Shown piece after piece: positions 47,905 to 57,618 of a DNA stretch of 64,000 bases. Positions within the stretch are counted from its first letter, which is position 1, and every line of letters starts with the position of its first letter. Source of the DNA: JAOAPG01 sp963791575 (GTDB taxonomy: Bacteria > Acidobacteriota > Terriglobia > Terriglobales > Acidobacteriaceae); the NCBI GenBank assembly GCA_963791575.1, contig CAWBSY010000009.1:154748-218747 (forward strand), read 5' to 3'. A model generated the notes under the pieces. That model did no database searches and had not been told where the DNA came from. It worked only from the letters and a program-made list of their open reading frames with translations. A program made the position numbers and the translations under genes.

Positions 47905-47918
47905 GTTGTTTGCCGCAC

Positions 47919-48344
47919 TCAGCGGCGATCAAACCGATACTCGTCAATCACGACGCCCACACCGCGGCGTCCGCCATCCTCGGCACTCCGTACCACTCGT
48001 CCACGGCACTCTATCTGGACGTCGGCTTCTGCTCCCACTACTTCCGCAGGCAATGAGATTGTGAAGTCCACCATCGAGCCTATGGGCATATCCGCATCCA
48101 CTTCGAAAAGCACGCCATTGGAAGAAATATTTTCCGACTCGGTGTGGCTATCGCCGGCTTTCGATTTCAAAGAAATAGGCAGCTTGATCGGAAAGCGGAT
48201 TGCGCTCTGCATGTCCGGATAACGCGCAGCGCGAATTTGTCCTGCCTTGGTTTTTGCAGGGACAACACTTGTCGAGCTCACACTCTCAGCACTCGAAAGC
48301 ATGCCTGAAATTCCGTTCTCCGGGAATTGCTCATGATTCGCCAT
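47919..48344 (-). CDS. PilZ-domain protein
   Basis: About 141 aa from the ATG at 48344; an earlier in-frame start at 48374 is possible. The PilZ barrel is visible as AIRFPIKLPISLKSK, then NISSNGVLFEVDADMPIGSM and IECRGRVVRSAEDGGRRGVG. The cyclic-di-GMP motif RxxxR at the front of the domain is degenerate (AIRFP), and N/DxSxxG appears as NISSNG, so binding is uncertain. A Ser-rich leader of about 45 residues precedes the domain. It is upstream of the altered response regulator. Confidence 0.8.
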   Translation of the reverse strand: MANHEQFPENGISGMLSSAESVSSTSVVPAKTKAGQIRAARYPDMQSAIRFPIKLPISLKSKAGDSHTESENISSNGVLFEVDADMPIGSMVDFTISLPAEVVGAEADVQIECRGRVVRSAEDGGRRGVGVVIDEYRFDRR

Positions 48345-48485
48345 TACGTGGGGAAGATTACACCCCGGAATCAAGCATGCAAAGTTACCGAAGTCATGGA
48401 ACTACAGGGGTTAAAGCCTTGAAAGTCAAAAGCTTGCGAACAATGCCAAGAATTGGAATGACGACGTATAATTCCTGAGAACAAC

Positions 48486-49196
48486 ATGCCTACGCCTTAT
48501 GGTCTCGAGATCATCGAGAATTGCCTTATTTGCCCGCTTCGTCACGACCACATTTTTTGCGATTTGTCCGGGCGCGACTTGGAAGCACTGCAGGCTCTGT
48601 CTTCATTAGCAACGTACCCGAAAGGCTCTATTCTCTTTGTAGAAGGTCAGGTGCCTCGCGGTGTTTTCATTCTGTGTAACGGACAAGTCAAGCTTAGCGC
48701 AGGTTCAGCTGATGGCAAGTCTCTCATCGTACGGATAGCGCAAGCTGGGGACATCATTGGATTGCCCAGTACTATTTCCGCAAAACCCTACGAACTTACC
48801 GCAGAAGCCCTTGAGCCACTTCAAGCAAACTTCATTGCGCGTGAATCGTTCCTCAAATTTTTGCGTGAGCATGGAGATGCTGCGTTAAAAGTAGCCCAAA
48901 TCCTCAGCAATATTTTTCACGCGACCTGCCAGGAGGTGCGGTACCTAGGGTCTGGTTCTGCCGCGAAGAAAATGGCACGCTTCCTTTTGGACTGGAATGA
49001 GAGCCATGGGGATTCCGAGGACTCGCGCTCGGTTTTGACTTTGACTCATGAAGAGATCGCAGACATGCTCGGTACGTCCCGAGAGACGGTAACCCGGCTT
49101 TTTTCTGATTTTAAACATCAGCGATTGGTGGACGTTCGGGGATCAAGCTTGATCATTCGTGACAAATCAGGATTGCAAGAATTTTTAGCTTCCTAA
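48486..49196 (+). CDS. Crp/Fnr-family transcription regulator, FNR-like
   Basis: A 236-aa regulator with an N-terminal cysteine set C13, C16, C25 (ENCLICPLRHDHIFCDLS) resembling an FNR iron-sulfur site, a cyclic-nucleotide-like beta-roll (TYPKGSILFVEGQVPRGVFI, CNGQVKLSAGSADGKS), a dimerisation helix and a C-terminal HTH (LTHEEIADMLGTSRETVTRL). Additional cysteines C64 and C148 could be the fourth ligand. It may sense oxygen or redox state. It converges on the bc-complex operon with 2 bp between stops, an arrangement that invites, but does not prove, control of respiration genes. Confidence 0.9.
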   Translation: MPTPYGLEIIENCLICPLRHDHIFCDLSGRDLEALQALSSLATYPKGSILFVEGQVPRGVFILCNGQVKLSAGSADGKSLIVRIAQAGDIIGLPSTISAKPYELTAEALEPLQANFIARESFLKFLREHGDAALKVAQILSNIFHATCQEVRYLGSGSAAKKMARFLLDWNESHGDSEDSRSVLTLTHEEIADMLGTSRETVTRLFSDFKHQRLVDVRGSSLIIRDKSGLQEFLAS

Positions 49197-49198
49197 CT

Positions 49199-50662
49199 CT
49201 ATTTCAGAGTCTCCACATACGCGATCAGGGCCTTCAAATCATCCGGTGGGAGATCGACGGGCGGCATACCTCCGGCCATCATCTTCGCCGTCGGATGTTG
49301 GAAGAGTTCGGCCACTTGGTCGGCGGATAATTTCTTATTTATACCGATGAGTGCGGGAGCAGCTGCTGTGCCTACTCCGCCATCACCGTGACATGCGTTA
49401 CAAGACTGGGCGTCGAAAACGGTCTTCCCTTTCGCGGCTAGCGGGTCGGCCAGGCTTACATTGACCGCTGCAAGTGATGCCGAAGAAAGCTCCGGTTCGA
49501 ATGGCTTGCGCGCATAGTCGTCTTCTTCGGTCTTCTGTGTTGTCAATTGCTGGGCAACTCCAGGGTCGTGCCGATCCAAATATTGGCTGCGTAAGCCAAG
49601 GCCGAGTAGACCAATGGCCACAAATGTATAAGCGCCCATAGCTACAGGCCGCTTCCAGGGACGCCGTTCGATGCTGCGATCAAGAAACGGCAGCGCAAGA
49701 ATCGCCAGCGCGAGAAGCGTGGGAATGACAAGCACGCCGACAATGGCAGCCGATCCATGCCAGTATTTCAGCCATTGAAAAATAGGAAGGTAATACCATT
49801 CTGGCCGGGGCACATATTGCGTGTCCGCAGGATTGGCCGGCGGACCCAATTGAATGGGCGCAAAAAAGCACAGAAGGCCCAATCCCATGATAAGGAGACC
49901 CGTCAGGGAAAGATCCATTAATACCTGGCGCGGGTAGAACGGCTGAGTCTTCTGCTTGGGGTGGTAAGGATCTTCGTTAACTGGTCCGGCTGCTCCGGCT
50001 TTACGGAACAAAAAAACATGAGATGCCACAAGCGCGAAAATGCATGCAGGAATGAGAAAAACGTGAGCTACGAAAAACCGCGAGATGGTGAGAGTTCCCA
50101 TCTCGGTGCCACCTCGCATCAAGCGTTTGATGCTCTCTCCAATCCATGGAATTTCGCTCACAGCGTTGGTTCCAACGGCAGTCGCAAAGTAAGCTCTCTG
50201 ATCCCACGGAAGCAGGTAACCGGTGAATGCCATTCCCAGAACCAGTCCAAACAGTACGCATCCCGAGAGCCATAGCAGTTCGCGCCGTCCTTTATATGCT
50301 CCGTAGAAATACGTTTGTGATAGGTGGAGAAACAAGACCACGACCATCGCGCTGGCCCCATAGGCGTGGAGACTGCGAAGAAAAGATCCGGCCGTCACCG
50401 CCTTCGTAATATAAGCGACGGTAGTATGCGCGTGATCGGCGGAAGGCACATAGTAAAGCGCCAAAAATACTCCCGTGATCACTTGAGAAATGAAAATGAA
50501 GAGCAGCCCTGACCCGAAAATGTAAGCGAAGCGCGCGCCCCCGGGAATTGGCTCATCAAGAGCGGTGCGCAGCAAATGGTTCAAACCGGTGCGGTGGTTC
50601 AGCCACCCCAGGAATCCCTTAGCGGCAGGGGCATCGCTCTCGTCCTTTTCTGTCGAATTCAT
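49199..50662 (-). CDS. Cytochrome b of a bc-type complex, fused to a C-terminal cytochrome c domain
   Basis: The quinol-oxidising membrane subunit of a cytochrome bc complex. Eight or so membrane helices are present, with the paired haem histidines in SLHAYGASAMVVVLFLHL and VAHVFLIPACIFALVASHVF. The Qo motifs are PWDQRAYFATAVGTNAVSEI and PEWYYLPIF (the PEWY family motif). After about residue 395 a class I cytochrome c is fused, with CNACHGDGGVG and the axial methionine region AGGMPPVDLPPDDLKALIAY. Such b-c fusions replace a separate cytochrome c1. GAGG-rich sequence precedes the ATG. The Rieske gene lies 39 bp upstream. Confidence 0.92.
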   Translation of the reverse strand: MNSTEKDESDAPAAKGFLGWLNHRTGLNHLLRTALDEPIPGGARFAYIFGSGLLFIFISQVITGVFLALYYVPSADHAHTTVAYITKAVTAGSFLRSLHAYGASAMVVVLFLHLSQTYFYGAYKGRRELLWLSGCVLFGLVLGMAFTGYLLPWDQRAYFATAVGTNAVSEIPWIGESIKRLMRGGTEMGTLTISRFFVAHVFLIPACIFALVASHVFLFRKAGAAGPVNEDPYHPKQKTQPFYPRQVLMDLSLTGLLIMGLGLLCFFAPIQLGPPANPADTQYVPRPEWYYLPIFQWLKYWHGSAAIVGVLVIPTLLALAILALPFLDRSIERRPWKRPVAMGAYTFVAIGLLGLGLRSQYLDRHDPGVAQQLTTQKTEEDDYARKPFEPELSSASLAAVNVSLADPLAAKGKTVFDAQSCNACHGDGGVGTAAAPALIGINKKLSADQVAELFQHPTAKMMAGGMPPVDLPPDDLKALIAYVETLK

Positions 50663-50701
50663 TCCTCGCGAATTTTCCTTCCTGCAATTTTTGTCGTTTA
50701 T

Positions 50702-51271
50702 TTAACCAATGGCTTCTTTATCGGAGACCAGTTGCCGAAAATATTGGAATCGAACTTGTAGTTGTCCGTCCTGAACAGCGGTTTCCAGCGTATCCATTCC
50801 GCGCAGGGATGGACCGCTGACCCGGGTTCCGTCCGCGGAGAAAGTGGCGCCATGGCATGGGCAAACAAACTGATTCTTTCCCTTGTTCCATGGCACGGTG
50901 CAACCAAGATGGGGGCAAATGGAAGTAAGAACGCGAAGTTTGCCGTGATCGTCCTTCGTGATATAGACGGCTTTTTCGGATACTGCCTTGCGCCAACCAT
51001 CCACCTGCTCAATCTGAATAGTACGCATCACGGGCTCGGTTAAGGACGAAAACTCGCCTAGTTCGCCGAGGGACGAATTCTTAACATCGGTGGTACGGCG
51101 TATCAAGGGGAAAAAGGTGAAGCGAATTAAAGGTACGGAAAGTATCGCTCCGACGAAAACAGAACCAAGTCCAAGCAACACGCCAAGAAAAGATCTTCGG
51201 TTTTCAAATGACGACTTCAAGCTGGAAGGCTTTGGAAGGTTGTTCGTTAAGGAATCAGTATTCTCAACCAT
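50702..51271 (-). CDS. Rieske iron-sulfur protein of the bc complex
   Basis: A 189-aa protein with a twin-arginine-like N-terminus (NRRSFLGVLLGLGSVFVGAI) that acts as membrane anchor and Tat signal. The [2Fe-2S] ligands are in CPHLGCTV (Cys, His) and CPCHGATFS (Cys, His). It passes electrons from quinol to the fused cytochrome c of its partner. The order cytochrome c - Rieske - cytochrome b/c on one strand shows a single operon. Confidence 0.94.
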   Translation of the reverse strand: MVENTDSLTNNLPKPSSLKSSFENRRSFLGVLLGLGSVFVGAILSVPLIRFTFFPLIRRTTDVKNSSLGELGEFSSLTEPVMRTIQIEQVDGWRKAVSEKAVYITKDDHGKLRVLTSICPHLGCTVPWNKGKNQFVCPCHGATFSADGTRVSGPSLRGMDTLETAVQDGQLQVRFQYFRQLVSDKEAIG

Positions 51272-51321
51272 GTAATCTCCACCGTACCCGTGGCCAAAGT
51301 GATAAGCAACCCAAGTTCCTC

Positions 51322-51651
51322 TTACTTTTGCGGCAAAGCGCGAATATATGCGACCATCTTCGTAATATCGTCTGGTTTGATCTTTGCGCCAAAAGCCGGC
51401 ATCTTGCCTTTGCCCTTCGCAATAATTTCGTTAAGGGTTGCATCACTTTCCTTCTGAACTTCGTCAGACCGCAGGTCTTTCGCGTGTAGAGCTTTGCCCG
51501 TTGGGCCCTCTCCACTGCCATTGTCACCATGACATAGCGTGCAATTAGTTTTGTAAATCTTCGCGGCATCTGATTGAGCTTGCATTGCAGTCGTGAGACC
51601 CGCGCAACAAAAGACGCTTGCTATTGTGAGGTGCAGGAAAAGATCACGCAT
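51322..51651 (-). CDS. Small periplasmic cytochrome c
   Basis: From the ATG at 51651, which has AAAGGAGAGAAC directly upstream, a 109-aa protein with a signal peptide (LFLHLTIASVFCCAGLTTAM-QAQ). The haem site is CTLCHGDNGSGEG and the axial Met lies in KGKGKMPAFGAKIKPDDITK. The family is class I (cytochrome c5/c555-like). It probably links the bc complex to an oxidase or to another acceptor. A frame open to 51759 gives a longer N-terminus without support. Confidence 0.92.
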   Translation of the reverse strand: MRDLFLHLTIASVFCCAGLTTAMQAQSDAAKIYKTNCTLCHGDNGSGEGPTGKALHAKDLRSDEVQKESDATLNEIIAKGKGKMPAFGAKIKPDDITKMVAYIRALPQK

Positions 51652-51768
51652 GTTCTCTCCTTTATTCCAGGCAGCTATTAGCCGCGCCAATCGATGGTGA
51701 GTTTCTGCAGACACCCAGCCGTGCCGCACGTTTTTTCTTAGGCGAGGAGTGTACAGCATAGCGTTTGC

Positions 51769-53157
51769 CTAGAAAACAAATCGCGCCAGCAAGTAAACGG
51801 TATTGTTTGCGACCGCGTCCCGTCCGGCCCCGTCATAATTAAGTTTTGCGCCGTTGAACCTGAGATAGCCAGTGTATTGAAACGCAAGATCAATGTTCTG
51901 GGCGGGCCACCATGAAGCATTCAGGATGTACCCATTGCTTTGCGGTGATCCGTTAGAGCTTCCCGCTACGGAAACCGGAGCAAAGAGCAGTAGATCGCGG
52001 GTTCCGGTTACATCGAACAATCCAGCCGTTGCTGAAAGCTTTGTGCCGAAGTGGTACTCGACATTAGCTTGGGCAGTATTTAAATGGTGGGCGACCTGTG
52101 CTGCTCCGCCAGCAGCCAACGTGGCCAATAATGATGAGTTTTCCCGTATATATGTTCCGCGAATGGAAAGCACATCATTTTTGAACTGCGGGATCGTTCT
52201 GTCATATTGGAAATCACCCGCGAAATCTGTGTAGCCGTCCATCAAGCCGGTAATGGTGTTCGGACTGCTTTTTACATGCATGCCGTAGCTGCCGATTTGC
52301 AAGTAATTGTTTTTACTGGAAGTCTGCCAAGCGGCACGCCAATAAGGCGCAACGCCACGAATATTGATTCCGAATCCAACGCCATCATTGGGCTGTGTTC
52401 CCCCGATATGTTCCGAGCGATACATGGTTCCTGCAAGGTACCAGTGCTCATTCCACATCGTGTATCCACCGATTCCCGCTACATCCTGGGCCAATCCTCC
52501 ATTGATCAATGCGCCTGCGGAGGGTCCAGGAGCGACATTGCTGCCTACCCATGGGAATCCCCAGGCTGGGGTGCTATTCCAAAGGTCTTCGATAGTGGGA
52601 TTATTATTCAGCGTTAACCCATAAGATATGGGCTTGTCGAACAATTTACCGCCATGGTTGGCATATCGAATGTCCGTGTTGTCCCAACTGAAGTGGTCGG
52701 CTTGGCTATCATAAGTGACCTGCACAAAACTGCCGATATGGCTGGTCCAAGAGCCCGCGAGAAAAAGAGATGCTGCCTGGGGAAGTTGAAAGTTGCCATT
52801 CTGAGTTCCAGGCTGTGGGGATTTCGTCGAAGTAAACGAGACATCAAGGATTGCAGATAAAGGAAAAACCTCAAGCAACTGCAATGCGGCATTGTGGTCT
52901 TTCTTGTCGTCAGTGATCTGACCTTTGGTGCTGAACGTGTAGCCTTCTAGTTTGAAGGTTCTACCGAATGGCGTCAGTTCCGGCGGAGCATAGTGGCAAG
53001 AGGCACAAGGGAGCCCTGTTTGCCGTGAATAGCTAGGCACGGCGTGCGCTAGCCTGGGAGTGGAAATTATCAGCATTGCCAGAGCCAGGAGAATCGCGGA
53101 AGGAGTTCGGGCCACGTCGCCTGGTTGGTGGAGGGCAATGCATTGAGGTATTCGCAT
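51769..53157 (-). CDS. Outer-membrane beta-barrel with one cytochrome c haem motif
   Basis: A 462-aa secreted protein. The signal peptide (ILLALAMLIISTPRLAHA) is followed at once by a haem-binding motif at residues 51-55 in SRQTGLPCASCHYAPPELTP and FGRTFKLEGYTF. The rest is strand-rich with alternating aromatic residues, e.g. FVQVTYDSQADHFSWDNTDI, YLQIGSYGMHVKSSP, QANVEYHFGTKLSATAGLFD, ending in VYLLARFVF with the terminal Phe typical of outer-membrane barrels. A single haem tethered to a porin-like barrel suggests electron transfer at, or heme-linked maturation of, the outer membrane. It is the first gene of the bc-complex unit. Confidence 0.8.
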   Translation of the reverse strand: MRIPQCIALHQPGDVARTPSAILLALAMLIISTPRLAHAVPSYSRQTGLPCASCHYAPPELTPFGRTFKLEGYTFSTKGQITDDKKDHNAALQLLEVFPLSAILDVSFTSTKSPQPGTQNGNFQLPQAASLFLAGSWTSHIGSFVQVTYDSQADHFSWDNTDIRYANHGGKLFDKPISYGLTLNNNPTIEDLWNSTPAWGFPWVGSNVAPGPSAGALINGGLAQDVAGIGGYTMWNEHWYLAGTMYRSEHIGGTQPNDGVGFGINIRGVAPYWRAAWQTSSKNNYLQIGSYGMHVKSSPNTITGLMDGYTDFAGDFQYDRTIPQFKNDVLSIRGTYIRENSSLLATLAAGGAAQVAHHLNTAQANVEYHFGTKLSATAGLFDVTGTRDLLLFAPVSVAGSSNGSPQSNGYILNASWWPAQNIDLAFQYTGYLRFNGAKLNYDGAGRDAVANNTVYLLARFVF

Positions 53158-53282
53158 ACCTCGGTTGTAAACTTATTATTCCCAATATTGCCGTGACCTC
53201 AATCACTGCCAGGCGTGCGCTCCATCACAGACGAACGTGTGTCAGGCATAGATGTCCTGAGATTCCGATGTGACCTTCAAAA

Positions 53283-56264
53283 TTAAAACTCGAAGCGTGT
53301 AGAGAACTGGAAGCTTCTCGATCCGAATTTCGGAACCATAGCGCCCGGCTTTCCAAAGGTCGGATTTACCACTGCTGTCCAGAGTTGATCGGTGCCGTTT
53401 GCGGCCCCCGAGCTCACTTTGTATTGCCGATTATCAACAACCGTTTGCTGATAATTCGGATGGTTAAACAGATCGAACGCCTCAGCCCTGAATCCTAGGC
53501 GGTATCGCTCTCCCAAGTGAAACATTCTAGCCACGCTTAAATCGAAGTCCTGGAAAGTCGGCCCGCGGAATGAGTTGAACTTCTCGCCAGGCACAACCGA
53601 GAAATTAACTTCCGGGTTGTCGAAGATCGCCGTGTACGGGCGTCCGCTAGCTAACGTCAGGATGCTGCTGAACTCAAAGTTCTTCAACCCATGTGCTTGA
53701 GGCGTCCAAACCCCAGTCGCTGCGAACCGTTGCGGCTGATCTAATTGTGATGGCCCACGCTGCGCTCGCTGGTCGAATTGATTGAAGTATCCCGTCCCTT
53801 GGTCCGTAGTGCTCGATAGAGTATAGGCAACCGAAGTCTGAAATTGTCGCGAGTGATGTCGCAGCGAGACCAGCAGGGCGTTGTAGATGGACAAGCCGGA
53901 ATTGTCGATGGCATTGATCGGCCCAAAGTTGGGATTGAGGTAACCGTCAATCGGGCTGTAGTCAGGCGTTGTGTAGGTCTTTCCATTGGGCAGCGTTACG
54001 GTTGCGGTAGCGAACGATCCCGCTGAAAGAGCGGTTGCTGGTCGGGAGGAACAAGGTTGAGATCAAATCCGAAATTGCCATTCGCCTGCCGCGTGACGCC
54101 GTTGGAATTTCCCAGCAATCGAAGACCATGGCTGTAGACGTACGAAGCGCCAAGCGCGGTGTGACTGCCGAACTGATGTTCCACTCCCACGTTCGCCTGC
54201 TCAACATACGGACTGCGAAAATTCGGAGAGAAAACAACGATCGATTGAGTGCTGCCACCGGGAAAGGAAGTAAGGCTAGTTGGATATGTAAGCTGGGGGC
54301 TTTGCCCAAATGCCGGTCCGACGACTACCAGAAACGGCCGTGTTACCCCGTTCGAGGCAAACGCTTGCGAAACGTCGAGTAAGTCCTCTTGAATATAGAA
54401 CAATCCGAAAGAGCCGCGAACGACGGTGTTTCCTTTCGAGTCGAGCGCATAGGCGAATCCCACCCGCGGCGAAACATTATTTTTGCTGTAAGGAATGTGG
54501 CAAGTGAGCGTCGAACGCGGGATTGCACTGCTTGGGTTGTGGCAGAACTTGCAGATCGTAACGCACGCCATAGTTAAGAGTCAGGCGCGGTGTGGCCCGG
54601 AATTGGTCTTGCGCGAAAAACGAATACGTCGGCGAGGTCTGGACGATAGTCGATTGCCCGAACGATTGCAGATACAGTTGGTAATTGCCCGTGGCTACAT
54701 CCTGCAGCGAGCCGAATTGATACTCTCCCTTTGGGCCATAAGTAAAGAAGTCTGAGTTGTGGCTGATGTTGATGTCCACGCCAGCTTTCAAATTATGCGT
54801 TCCCACGATTTTAGTGAGGTTGTCTGTGAACTCATATCGTTTGTCGTTATTCGCCAGCTGAAAGCGATTTCCACCAAAAACGAACCCGGTATCTGGATTG
54901 CCTATAACGACCGCAGGAGAAGTAGGCGGAGTCGCCGGAAGATCAAAGTGATAGTCGCTTCCATAATGAAAGCGGAGCTCGTTGATGGTGGTTCCATTGA
55001 AAGCGGTTTGTAATGATGCTTGGAAGAAGTGACTCGTGGCTCCATCCGTTAGCGAGAGGCCATCACCAGTTGAAGTGGGAGTATTGAAGTATCCGTGCGG
55101 ACTGCGGAAGCGCTGGTAATTGTACGAGACATTGAAAGTATTTTTGTCGTTGATGACGCCATTGAGCTTTCCGAAGGCTACGTCCTGGTTAAAACTCCGA
55201 GGGAAAGAACCAGCCGCAGCCTGAACCTGAGCCGCCAACGCAGGATTATCTGCAAAGAAATTCGCGGGCAAGCCGCTTAAAGCGGGACTGTCATTGACAG
55301 TCAGCGGCTCATTGCGCATCTGGCGTTCATAATTACCAACGAAAAAAAGACGATCATGGATGATTGGTCCCTCAACCGTCCCACCAAACTGCTGTCGCCG
55401 GTTGTGCGGCTTGGCAATCCCCAGCTGCTCGTTGATCTCATCGTTAGCACTGGTAGCGGAATCGAGAATGTAATAGTAAGCATCCCCATGCAGATTGTTG
55501 GTTCCACTCTTGGTCACAGTATTCACCAGGCCACCGCCGGATTGGCCGAACTCAGCCTCGAATCCAGTACTGGTGACCTGGAATTCGCGAATCACATCTT
55601 CGCTGAATTGAAACGGAATTGTGCGTCCAATCTGCTGCGCAAAGAAGGCATTATTGTTGTTGCCGCCGTCGACGGTGTAGTTGTTGAAGTTGCCGGCGAC
55701 ACCGTTGAAGCTGATCATGCCGAAATCGCCGTCAGTCGTAGCACCCGGAGTTAGCAGGGCAAAGTCGGTGAAGTTGCGTCCGTTCAGAGGAAGGGAATCG
55801 ATGCTCTGTTGATCCACAACCGTGCCGAGAGATGATTCGGCGCTGTCAACCAAAGGCGCAGTTCCGCTGACTGAAATCGTAGTCTCAAATCCGCCCACGG
55901 CAAGTTGCGGATGAATGTTTGCCCGCGTGCCTACTGTGATGATTACGTCCTTCAATAGAAATTTGTTAAATCCAGTCTTCTGAATCGAAACCTCGTAAGT
56001 TCCGGGATCCAGATACAGGAATGTAAAATCGCCTTCCGCACCAGACGGGAGAGTCGCAGAGATCCCCGTATTTTGGTTGCGCACCGTGATGTTTGCGCCG
56101 GAAACTGCAGCGCCGGTCGAATCGGTCACGGTTCCTTCAAGGCGCCCGGTGGCTGAGGCCGATTGGGAATACAGAGCTGTGGGGGAGAGCATGAAAAAGA
56201 CGAGAAAAATTGCCAACCCTGAAAAGAAGACAGACGTATACCTGTTAAGGACAAAGTGGTGCAT
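53283..56264 (-). pseudogene. Oar-like TonB-dependent receptor with carboxypeptidase-regulatory domain, two frameshifts
   Basis: A large outer-membrane receptor of the kind abundant in Acidobacteriota. Starting at the ATG at 56264 (GGAG upstream) it has a signal peptide, then the regulatory-like module GRLEGTVTDSTGAAVSGANI, the plug (SIDSLPLNGRNFTDFALLTP, GFEAEFGQSGGGLVNTVTKS) and a long barrel. Breaks are near 54495 (before IPYSKNNVSPRVGFAYALDS) and near 54010 (before SIYNALLVSLRHHSRQFQTS). The barrel ends at SFQFSTRFEF with a terminal Phe. About 990 aa in all. Substrate is unknown; relatives take up oligosaccharides or peptides. No partner genes adjoin it. Confidence 0.85.
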
Positions 56265-56495
56265 GGGGGCTCCATGGTAGATAGTTGTGCCGGAACAATA
56301 GAGGAGACTTCCTGAAGCCAACCTGAATTATTCTGAGTTGCCAGAGGAAAGGGAGGAATCTGGCTATTTCCACCAGCTAGCTTAGGAAGCTACAAAAACA
56401 TTTTTTCTCAACGTTAGTACAGGAAAACCCTCTACTTACGTCACGGGTATATATCAAAAAAGAAGTCATAGCACGTTGGGACGCTTGTGTCTGCA

Positions 56496-57618
56496 TTATG
56501 CGGTCAGCAATTGCCAACCCAAGGCGAACCCATTCGCTGCTATAGCCACAGGTGATACGGCTCCAATATGGGTCGCCAACACGCGCTCGAACAGTTTTGG
56601 TTCTTTGGTGAAAGCCTGCATCACGCGGCGTCGCAACTTCTCGCGATGTTCGAGTAGAAGCATCAGGCGTGCCATCATTACCGGGCGGCGCGCTAAGGCA
56701 CGATGGCCTTTCTGGTAGGGAGCAAGATTCCCGGATGCTAAACAATCTCCTAACAGATTGGCTTGGTTGAATGCGAGACAGAGACCTTCGCCGGTTATTG
56801 CATCGACTCCGCCGGAAGCGTCACCGATCAGGGCGATGCGCTCGTTGCAGACGCGAGCCAGACCGCGCGTCATTGAAACCGCGCCTCGCTCGACCGATAC
56901 ATGTTCCACTCCTCGAAGGCGCTGGGAAATTTCTGGAAACTGGGGCAAGGCTTCATCCAGTCGCAACCTGGGGTTCCTTGAGATTAGCGCAACGCAGACC
57001 TCTTCCGAACCAACAGGAGTGACATAGAGTTGGCATTTCTTTCCCCAGTGTAGCTCCATGAAGTCGGCCCATGGGGCGACTCGATAGTGCCGCCGAAACG
57101 CGAACCTCTGATCTCTGTCGCGATGAACATCGAGGGCGCCCCAACGTCTTACTTGGGAGCCGCCGCCATCCGCGCCAATGATCCATCGCGTGCGAATAAG
57201 CTTGTCCTGCATCATCACACCGTCGGCATGAAAACCTGTGACAACGGCACGCCAAAGAAATCGCACACCCGCTCGTTCCGCGTGCTCGATCAGGATGCGA
57301 TGAAGGTTGATGCGCCGCACGCCGAGACCTGATCCCTGTGGGAAGGTGGCTTGCGCCGCACAACCCAGAACTGACAAAGCGAATTCCTCGAAAGCGATAT
57401 GCCTCCATCGGAGGAATGGTCACGCCGAGCCGTTGCAGCGCGGCAGTGCCGTCCGGCATAAGCCCTTCGCCGCAAGCCTTGTCGATCGGAGGGCTGGAAC
57501 TATCAGCGACCGTGACTTCGAACCCGCGCTGTCGCGCCGCCAATGCGGCTGCGATGCCCGCCGGGCCGCCGCCGACTACGAAAACATCCGTTGAATTAAT
57601 ACTTCCCTCCCTCACCAT
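56496..57618 (-). pseudogene. FAD-dependent oxidoreductase (geranylgeranyl-reductase-like), one frameshift
   Basis: A flavoprotein of the group-A monooxygenase/geranylgeranyl-reductase superfamily. The dinucleotide motif is VFVVGGGPAGIAAALAARQR, followed by KACGEGLMPDGTAALQRLGV. After a break near 57370 the second frame holds GSGLGVRRINLHRILIEHAE, the DG motif (WIIGADGGGSQVRR) and GDASGGVDAITGEGLCLAF. One base restores the full 370-odd residues. It overlaps the type III polyketide synthase gene by seven bases, so it probably oxidises or hydroxylates the polyketide product. Confidence 0.82.

Noticed and set aside
53158..53282. Possible small gene between the haem barrel and the TonB receptor
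   Set aside because: Only short frames without a ribosome site; more likely promoter and 3' trailer sequence.
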